Part shown: in pieces, positions 57,590-64,000 of the stretch
How the letters are laid out: each line of letters begins with the position of its first letter
Position numbering within the stretch: the stretch's first letter is position 1
NCBI GenBank assembly: GCA_015179125.1
Contig: WHVA01000313.1
Coordinates: 62,001-126,000 of the forward strand
Direction of reading: 5' to 3'
DNA from: Gautieria morchelliformis
Taxonomy: Eukaryota; Basidiomycota; Agaricomycetes; Gomphales; Gomphaceae
DNA: 64,000 nt
The notes under the pieces: generated by a model
The model's input: only the letters and a program-made list of their open reading frames with translations
Told to the model about the DNA's origin: nothing
The model's database searches: none
Translations under genes and position numbers: made by a program

Positions 57590-58830
57590 TGGGGATATGC
57601 TACACATACCATTGGGACATGCTACGCATGCTATACTTGAGGGGCATGCTACACACACTATGCATGGGGACACGCATGTTATGCATGGAGACACGCATGG
57701 TATGGGTGGGGACACGCACCCTATGCTTGGGGACATGTACGCTATGCCTGGGGACACGCACGCTATGCGTGGAGACACGCATGTTATGCGTCGGGACACG
57801 CACGCTATGCTTGGGGACACGCACACTATGTGTGGAGACACGCATGGTATGGGTGGGGACATGCATGCTATGCTTGGGGACACGCACGCTATGCGTGGAG
57901 ACACGCACACTATGCGTGGAGACACACACGCTATGCATGGAGGCACGCACGCTATGCGTGGAGACATGCACGCTATGCGTGGAGACACGCACGCTATGTG
58001 TGGAGACACGCATGTTATGCGTGGGGACACGCACGCTATACTTGGGGACACGCACACTATGTGTGGAGACACGCATGGTATGGGTGGGGACATGCATGCT
58101 ATGCTTGGGGACACGCACGCTATGTGTGGAGACACGCATGTTATGTATGGGGACAAGCATGCTATGCATGGGGACACACATGCTATGCATGGGCGCACCC
58201 TATGCATGGGGATGTGCACACTATATGTGGGGACACACTATGCTTGGGGGACATGGTACAAACAAGGGACACACTACAGGGGAAAACACTACAAACAAGG
58301 GACATTCTACACATGCTATACTTGGGAGACACACTACAAACAAAGGTCATGCTATGCACACTATACTTGGAGGACATGTTATGCATTGGGGACACACTTT
58401 GCACACTATACTTGAGGGAAATGCTACACACACTACATGTAGGGACATGCTACACATGTGGACACACTATGCATGGGGGACACACATGCTATAATTTAGG
58501 GACATGCTACATTTGGGGACATGCTACAAACCAGGGACATGCTACAAACCAGGGACATGCTACAAACCAGGGACATGCTACACACAAAATACTTGAGGGA
58601 CATGTTATGCATGTGGGACATGCCATGCACACTGTACTGCATGTGGGGACACACTACATATGGAGACATGCTACATGTGGACATTGTGGAGACACACTAC
58701 GCACACTATACTTGGGGACACACTACGTGTGGGGACATGCCACATGTGAGGACATGCTACATGTGAGGATGCAATATGTGTGAGGACAGATAAAGTGTGA
58801 TGACACACTACAGGCAAGGACAGACTACAT
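57590..58830 (+). repeat. 21-bp minisatellite (B element, right outer)
   Basis: About 55 units, the best preserved being GAGACACGCACGCTATGCGTG. The 57.7-58.2 kb part is CpG-rich and highly regular; the 3' part has decayed to TG/CA forms. It is open in two plus-strand frames (295 and 319 codons) and two minus-strand frames because 21 is a multiple of three and the unit has no stop. Confidence 0.87.
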
Positions 58831-60490
58831 GTGAGGTAGGGGACATGAGACATGGGAGAAATGTGTAGAGTCATTACCTGTTATGTATCAGGTTTGGATC
58901 TAAAAGGACTGCAGCTCCAACTTATATGTTGCACCCCCAACTATCATCCTAAGTATTTTGGAGATCTGAGATTGGAAGTTGGAAGAGGTTGAGTATTGTA
59001 ACTGAAGTAGTAAGGGTTCAAGAATTGAGTTAAGTTGGATATGAGAAATCAAGTTGGAAGACGGAGGTCAGAGAGACAGAGGCCTTGCAGGTCTAAGAAC
59101 CGGAGACAGTGCAAAGGGAGTGACGTATCAAAGTCAATTATCTGATTGCTGAACAGAGGCACACATGACTGGGTTTTATTCAAAGAGCTGAGACAACATG
59201 TCAGAAGGTAGAGGTAAGCAATTCCAGTGCAAGTAACTAGGATAAAAGTACCTAATGTGAAACAAGAGGAACTACAAGGGGGTGCAGTGTACAACTAAGA
59301 ACAATAGGCAAAAGACCAAGGGTCTAATTGGTAGTGGAACAAATGGAACTCCTGACACTCTGGACTTGCTGTGCTAAGGGTCAAGTATGGAATGCTGGTG
59401 AAAAGAGTCATAAGGGGAAATATGTGAAGAACAAGGGGATCACAAGGTTGAAGTGCAGACATTGTGGAATAGAGTCGGAGGTGCGGGTGTACCGGAGTTG
59501 GTTGAGCATGGTCATAACATTACCTACCTTGATGTGTTATTTAGAGTTACTTTCAATCAATAAGAAGAGTTTTACTTATCTGAATGAAATTTTCTTATCC
59601 GAATGCGTTTGACTTATCCCAAGTTTGATTCACCCAATGTGTTTGACCTTACCGATGTGTTTGACTTGCACCCCCATGCGAAGTGTGGGTACCCACCTAG
59701 CCAATTGATAGCGGAACAAATGGAACTCCTGATGCTCCGGACTTGCTATGCTAAGGGTTAAGTAAGGAAGGCTGGTGAATAGAGTCATAAGGGGAAGTAT
59801 GTGCATAGGAAAGAACAAGGGGATCAAAAGGTCGAAGTGTGGATGTTGCGGAATAGAGTCAGAGGAGGTGCAGAGGTACCAGAGTTGGTCAAGCAGCATG
59901 GTCATAACATTACCTACCTCAATGTGTTACTCAGAGCTACTTTCAATCAATAAGATATGTTTTACTTATATGAATGAATTTTTCTGATCCGAATGTGTTT
60001 GACTTATCCCAAGTTTGATTTACCCAAGGCGTTTGACCTTGCTGATGTGTTTGACCTTGCTGATGCGTTTGACCTTGCTGATGTGTTTGACCTTGCTGAT
60101 GCGTTTGACCTTGCTGATGCGTTTGACCTTACCAAGGCGTTTGACTTGAACCCCCGTGCGAAGCGCGGGTATCCACCTAGTCTAAGAGTAAAACGCGGGG
60201 GGTGGGTGGTTGTGGGCCTGCTGACAACTAATGTTACAAATAATATTACGTAAAAATTAGGTCAGCGGAGCGAGCGGTGCAGCCGCGAGCCCTAGGCCAG
60301 GCCCAGCCCAGACCGACCGGTCTCTGTACCGGCAAGCACCAGAGACCGGTCGGTGCTTGCCGGTACAGCGCTGGGTGACCTGGCAGACGCTGCGCAGCCG
60401 GTCCCCTCTGCCCTCCTTCTACCATCATCCCATCCCATCCCTCCCACCACCTGCTTCATTTCCATTAACATCCTATCTAGGTTCTTTCTG

Positions 60491-60951
60491 GTGAGTTTGA
60501 TGCTACTGAAACTGCCTTTTTTTATGTTTGTTATTTATAATTTCGCTTTTTTGGCTTTTTTTAGGCACTTTTCAAGAGACATTTGTCCTGTCACTGCTGC
60601 ACTTGCTACCTGGCTGTTTCTGGTGAGTGTTATGCTATTGTATCTGCCTTTTCTTGATGCTTATTATGTTGTTATTTGCTATAACTTTGCTTTTTTGGCA
60701 TTTTGTAGGCACTTTTCAAGTGCATTTTTCCTGTCACTACTGCATACCCTACCTGGGTATTATCCCCTTTCTGGTAAGTTTTTGTAACTGTATCTGCTAT
60801 TTGCAGTATTTATATTAGGATCAGTGGCTTTGCAATCTGTCTGAGATACCCGCACAGCCTGTTTTCCCTGAGTTTGCCTTAGTCTGCTTGCAATGTAAGT
60901 CTGATATTGATATCTTTATTCTCTCTCTACTCTTATGCCTGCATTTCTCAG
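60491..60951 (+). repeat. Leader modules of the second RepHel
   Basis: Donors GTGAGT at 60491 and 60623 and GTAAGT at 60774; acceptors TTTTTTTAG at 60564 and TTTTGTAG at 60708. The two exon-like blocks (60565-60622 and 60709-60773) both start GCACTTTTCAAG and end TTTCTG, so they are copies of each other. The last segment 60895-60951 again hides the first ATG of the coding frame. The module sequence is unrelated to that of the 40-kb copy although the arrangement is the same. Confidence 0.65.
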
Positions 60952-61386
60952 GGATCCATCTACCCCAGAGAGCAACTGTCGGTGGGGGCGTCAAAGTGCG
61001 AGGGAGGGGCAGGAGGTAATGACACCACCCAGTAATCGGAGAGCGCGTCGGAGAGCGCATATTGGAGCTCAGAACCAGCCACCCCCTCCACCACCGCCTT
61101 TTGCCATCCCTCACCCTCCTTCTAGAAGCAGTGCAGCTGATCCTTTTCAACAACCTGTGGCAGGGCCATCACGTCCACCAATGCCTGCGGGGCCATCATC
61201 ACGTCCTCCTATGCCTGCAGGGCCATCATCGCGCCCTCCTATGCTTGCGGGGCCATCATATCCACCTGATCCCAGTCCTGGAGAGCAGGTGGCAGCCCTT
61301 CGTGCACAGTTAGCAGCTATCCCACGATTACAGCCCCTCAGAAGAAATAGGCCTGACGCTGGACAGCCAGCTCCTGTAGTAGGTTC
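60935..61386 (+). pseudogene. N-terminal fragment of Helitron Rep-helicase
   Basis: About 150 residues matching the start of the 1675-residue protein (MPAFLRDPSTPESN, PPPPFAIPHPP, ADPFQQPVAGPS, EQVAALRAQLAAI). It has a duplicated RPPMPAGPSS block, then is cut by the inserted retroelement. Both catalytic domains are absent. Confidence 0.85.
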
Positions 61387-61387
61387 T

Positions 61388-63092
61388 TGTCAGGGTTCAC
61401 GCGTTTCCTTCCACAAGTTTCTATTTCCTTCCATGAGTTTCCGTCACCTTCCGTCAGTTTCCATAACCTTCCGTCACCTTCTGTCACATGTCACTTTCCG
61501 TCACTTTCCGTAACCTTCTACAAGTTTCCATCTCCCCTATTATGTAAGCCTTGCCAGCACTATAAGACTGTAGCCTGTGTGGTGGCGTTTCCTCAGCTTG
61601 ATCTCTGAGGATACCCACTACACAGGCAAGTCCCCATGTATCTATCGTTAGTAGAGTTATAAACTGAGGATACCCACTACACAGTTGGTCATTGTCCTAG
61701 TATCGGCTCTTATCACCTTGAGTATCTTTGGTTGTGGCTTCGTCATTAGTGTTGCCCTCACAGAAGATCAAGCTCATAGGACGACCCCACACACTTTTCT
61801 TAACCAGCCTTCATCTCAGCCTATGGCAGACCAACTCCCAGACGCATACTGGGACGCCCTGGGTGACCATGGGCCATTTCTTCGAGGCCTCCTTTCCAGC
61901 CAAGCACAGCAGTTGCAGCAACTTCAACTGCACAATCAGGAACTGCACAATCAGATTGCTAACGTTCACGACCACTTAGCCAATGCTGCCACCAACGCTG
62001 CTGTTGCTGCTGCTCAAGCCCTTGCGCCCTCAGTACCTCACAGTGTCCCTCCATCTACTCGCTCTATCAAAGCAGCAGAACCGGAGAAGTTCAATGGAGA
62101 CCGTGCAGAGACTGAAGGGTTTATCAGGTCTATCAAGTTGTCCATCGCTGTCCAGCCAGCATCCTTCCCAGATGAACGCACAAAGATCCTATACGCTCTT
62201 TCCTTCATGACGGGAGGCTCTGCGGAGATATGGGCACACAACGAGACACAGGCTGTCATTGATGGCACCTCCTCTATATCCACTCTGGAGGGGTTTATTA
62301 AATGTGTGGAGGAGGCCTTTGGTGACCCAGATCGTGCCAGAACGGCTCACACTAAGCTGCATGACCTTAGGATGGCGTCAGGAATGTCGACAGATGAATA
62401 CACGGCTCAATTTGAGATCCTGGCAGGCAGGACAGGCTTTAATGATGAGGCACTCGAGGATGCCTATGCTCGTGGCCTTCCAGCAGGTATCCTTGATAAG
62501 ATCCACGCCCAGCCCTTTCTTCCATCCAACCTCAAAGCCTGGAAGGAAGCAGCCTGTCAGATTGACCGCAATCATCGCCGTCTGTTAGAGGTCAGGAAGG
62601 CACAGACACCTCATGTCTCTAATTGCCCTCCTCCTGCCCGACCACTCCACACTCCTGCTATGGCTCCTGTTGCCACAGCATCACTGTGAGGGCAACACTA
62701 ATGACGAAGCCACAACCAAAGATACTCAAGGAGATAAGAGCCGATACTAGGACAATGACCAACTGTGTAGTGGGTATCCTCAGTTTATAACTCTACCAAC
62801 GATAGATACATGGGGACTTGCCTGTGTAGTGGGTATCCTCAGAGATCAAGCTGAGGAAACGCCACCACACGGGCTACAGTCTTATAGCGCTGGCAAGGCT
62901 TACATAATAGGGGAGACGGAAACTTGTAGAAGGTTACGGAAGGTGACGGAAAGTGATGGAAGGTGACGGAAAGTGACGGAAAGTGACGGAGTGTGACAAA
63001 AGGTGACGGAAAGTTATGGAAACTGATGGAAGGTTATGGAAACTCATGGAAGGAAATAGAAACTTGTGGAAGGAAACGCGTGAACCCTGACA
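61388..63092. mobile_element. Broken Ty3/Gypsy-like LTR element remnant with inverted LTR-like arms
   Basis: A 1.7-kb remnant bounded by TGTCAGGG and its inverse CCCTGACA. The left arm (about 61388-61763) and right arm (about 62684-63092) are LTR-like and in opposite orientation, with a gag region between. I see no protease, reverse transcriptase or integrase. It is clearly broken by large loss or rearrangement. It lies within the second RepHel, so it is younger than that Helitron copy. The arms are still very similar, which suggests modest age. Confidence 0.7.
61823..62689 (+). pseudogene. Gag region of a Ty3/Gypsy-like element
   Basis: The translated region resembles the retrotransposon Gag (capsid) domain: a Gln-rich N-terminus (QAQQLQQLQLHNQELHNQ), EPEKFNGDRAETEGFIRSIK, then DEYTAQFEILAGRTGF and AYARGLPAGI. 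It is part of the broken element and is treated as a fossil. Confidence 0.7.
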
Positions 63093-63145
63093 TCACCCCC
63101 CTCTCAATGCTTGTCGTCCCGACAAGCACAGCTGCCACCTAGCCC

Positions 63146-63715
63146 TCAACATCCACCGAGACATCGTTTCCAAGTACGCCACAGGCGGGACCACCATCTC
63201 TCCTGGCCTCCTGGCACTCGGCCCTTCCCTTTCTGGTAACGCAGGTCAATGATGAGCTCAGGGGGATTGGGGTCCATGGGCAAGTGCGGCCCTCGGAACC
63301 TTGCTCGACGTATTCGCTCTCCTGCCATGTTACGGAAACGCCGCCCCACCCAGCCTTCAAAAGTGTAGGGGGTTCCACAAGGGGGGGTTCCATCGTTGAG
63401 GAAGACAGGGTCGCCGATATAGTACCTGTTCTCTCGTCTGTGTCGGGGTCTGAGGAATGCGAGTGCAGGGCGAGTGGGCGCCTGACTCTTCGCTGGTGTG
63501 AGGTCCTTAGAGCTGACGGACCACTTTGAAGACCATGCGACGTCGAGATCACGACAGTCAAGCATCCTTTGTAGCTTGGCTTCACTGGCTGCTCTGGATG
63601 ACGAGAAGCCGGAGAAGTGCAGGAGGGCGGGATCGACACGTGACATGTTTGGCAGGTCAGAGAGGTTTTGGGTGAAGCTGGGGAGGGCAACAAGCTCAAT
63701 GGCGGGCGAGGACAT
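63146..63715 (-). CDS. Hypothetical protein, 189 codons
   Basis: A single open frame with a CTATATAT box about 60 bp upstream (63773-63780 region) and a start MSSPAIELVALPSF. The middle is Arg-rich (RPRHRRENRYYIGDPVF, GRRFRNMAGERIRRARFRGP). I recognise no domain, signal peptide or membrane segment. An overlapping frame of 186 codons on the same strand makes the call uncertain. It starts just beyond the retroelement arm and could belong to a larger mobile unit. Confidence 0.4.
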   Translation of the reverse strand: MSSPAIELVALPSFTQNLSDLPNMSRVDPALLHFSGFSSSRAASEAKLQRMLDCRDLDVAWSSKWSVSSKDLTPAKSQAPTRPALAFLRPRHRRENRYYIGDPVFLNDGTPPCGTPYTFEGWVGRRFRNMAGERIRRARFRGPHLPMDPNPPELIIDLRYQKGKGRVPGGQERWWSRLWRTWKRCLGGC

Positions 63716-64000
63716 GGTTGATGGATGTGGTGGGGTCGATGCAGTGGAAGTGAACGGTCACAGGTGGAGAGGGGATATATAGCTTATCGGAATGAATTGG
63801 TTAGGCGGAGGCCGATATCGCTTATCTTTGGGGTTCTGGACCCTTGACATTATAGGTAGAAGCCCTGCCTGCTGTCCAGTCGAAGAGAGTTTGCCTGGAA
63901 GGTTCTGTGAAGTTCTGATATCTCTGGAAGGGGAGGGACACGTATGTGGCTGCTGAGATACGCTGAGGTGCCTCTGGGTTCTGCCGGTGAAATTCTTTAA
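63716..64000. other. Right edge, nothing recognised
   Basis: Apart from the TATA-like box for the minus-strand frame, no feature is seen before the window ends. Confidence 0.4.

Larger units (their letters stand above)
56355..60180 (+). mobile_element. B-type non-autonomous Helitron with duplicated tail (right arm, outer)
   Basis: The longest B copy. It has the B-type 5' end, two GGTCACGTGACC palindromes, TATAAAGG near 56620, a CT-rich leader ending ATTG/GTAGGT near 56812, a clear micro-exon module series, a large 21-bp minisatellite and two 3' ends (59697-59700 with a decayed hairpin, 60177-60180 with a better one). The tail between 59.3 and 60.18 kb is a tandem duplication of about 480 bp. 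Confidence 0.8.
60181..61387 (+). mobile_element. Second RepHel Helitron, 5' part only
   Basis: It begins TCTAAGAGTAAAACGCG after a CTAG end and carries a leader with two tandem exon-intron-like modules, the 57-nt last leader intron, and the N-terminal coding region of the Rep-helicase. It is cut at 61387 by a Ty3/Gypsy-like remnant. No further RepHel sequence is found downstream in the window. Confidence 0.85.

Noticed and set aside
57528-58783. Frames of 295, 317 and 319 codons on the plus strand and 214 and 196 on the minus strand
   Set aside because: Same reason: the 21-bp unit has no stop in most frames, so long frames are expected without coding function.

Overview
The window is nuclear DNA of a filamentous fungus, most likely an agaricomycete basidiomycete. 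Genes are dense and full of 45-70 nt introns. I read about 124 introns by hand by keeping conserved protein families in frame. The recognisable proteins are all eukaryotic and fungal in flavour (INO80, Cbf5, eL22, SART3/Prp24, NudE, MMM1, Hsp104, class II fumarase). I found no rRNA, tRNA or CRISPR.

Region 1 (1-34.2 kb) is an ordinary gene-rich chromosome segment. In order it carries: the C-terminal part of INO80 (+), a DHX29/Ylr419w-type RNA helicase (+), eL22 (-), CBF5 (+), a GPI-anchored double-cupredoxin protein (-), a MATH-BTB protein (+), fumarase (-), a SART3/Prp24-like U4/U6 recycling factor (+), a MYND zinc-finger protein (-), a 2.3-kb stretch with nothing recognisable, NudE (+), a TTL-family protein (-), MMM1 (+) and HSP104 (-). 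Several pairs are divergent with very short shared promoters: eL22/CBF5 92 bp, fumarase/SART3 95 bp, TTL/MMM1 53 bp between start codons. At least ten introns appear to use GC-AG ends, which looks high for a fungus.

Region 2 (about 34.2-61.4 kb) is a composite array of Helitron rolling-circle transposons inserted about 150 bp upstream of HSP104. One full autonomous RepHel element has a 1675-codon open frame, a 5' TC end, a 3' hairpin and a CTAG end. Around it are non-autonomous relatives of two kinds, called A and B here, joined head to tail so that one element's CTAG directly abuts the next element's 5' end. The array forms two arms of opposite orientation meeting near 51.2 kb. The arms carry similar outward series: B-A-B-RepHel-A fragment on the left, half A-B-A-B-RepHel fragment on the right. 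A elements carry a 17-bp minisatellite and a conserved 66-codon frame; B elements carry a 21-bp minisatellite.

The most unusual signal is in the 5' leaders of these elements. Downstream of a TATA box and palindrome-rich promoter, each leader is a tandem series of modules with intron-like ends (GT, a CTGAC-like branch site, AG) separated by short constant exons: 57 nt in the autonomous copy, 13 nt in the B elements. In both RepHel copies the last 57-nt leader intron contains the first in-frame ATG, and splicing it out would create a new ATG across the junction. This is my inference from sequence and has no transcript support here.

Region 3 (61.4-64 kb): the second RepHel copy is interrupted by a broken Ty3/Gypsy-like remnant, a gag region between two LTR-like arms in opposite orientation. 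It is followed by an unidentified 189-codon frame on the minus strand.
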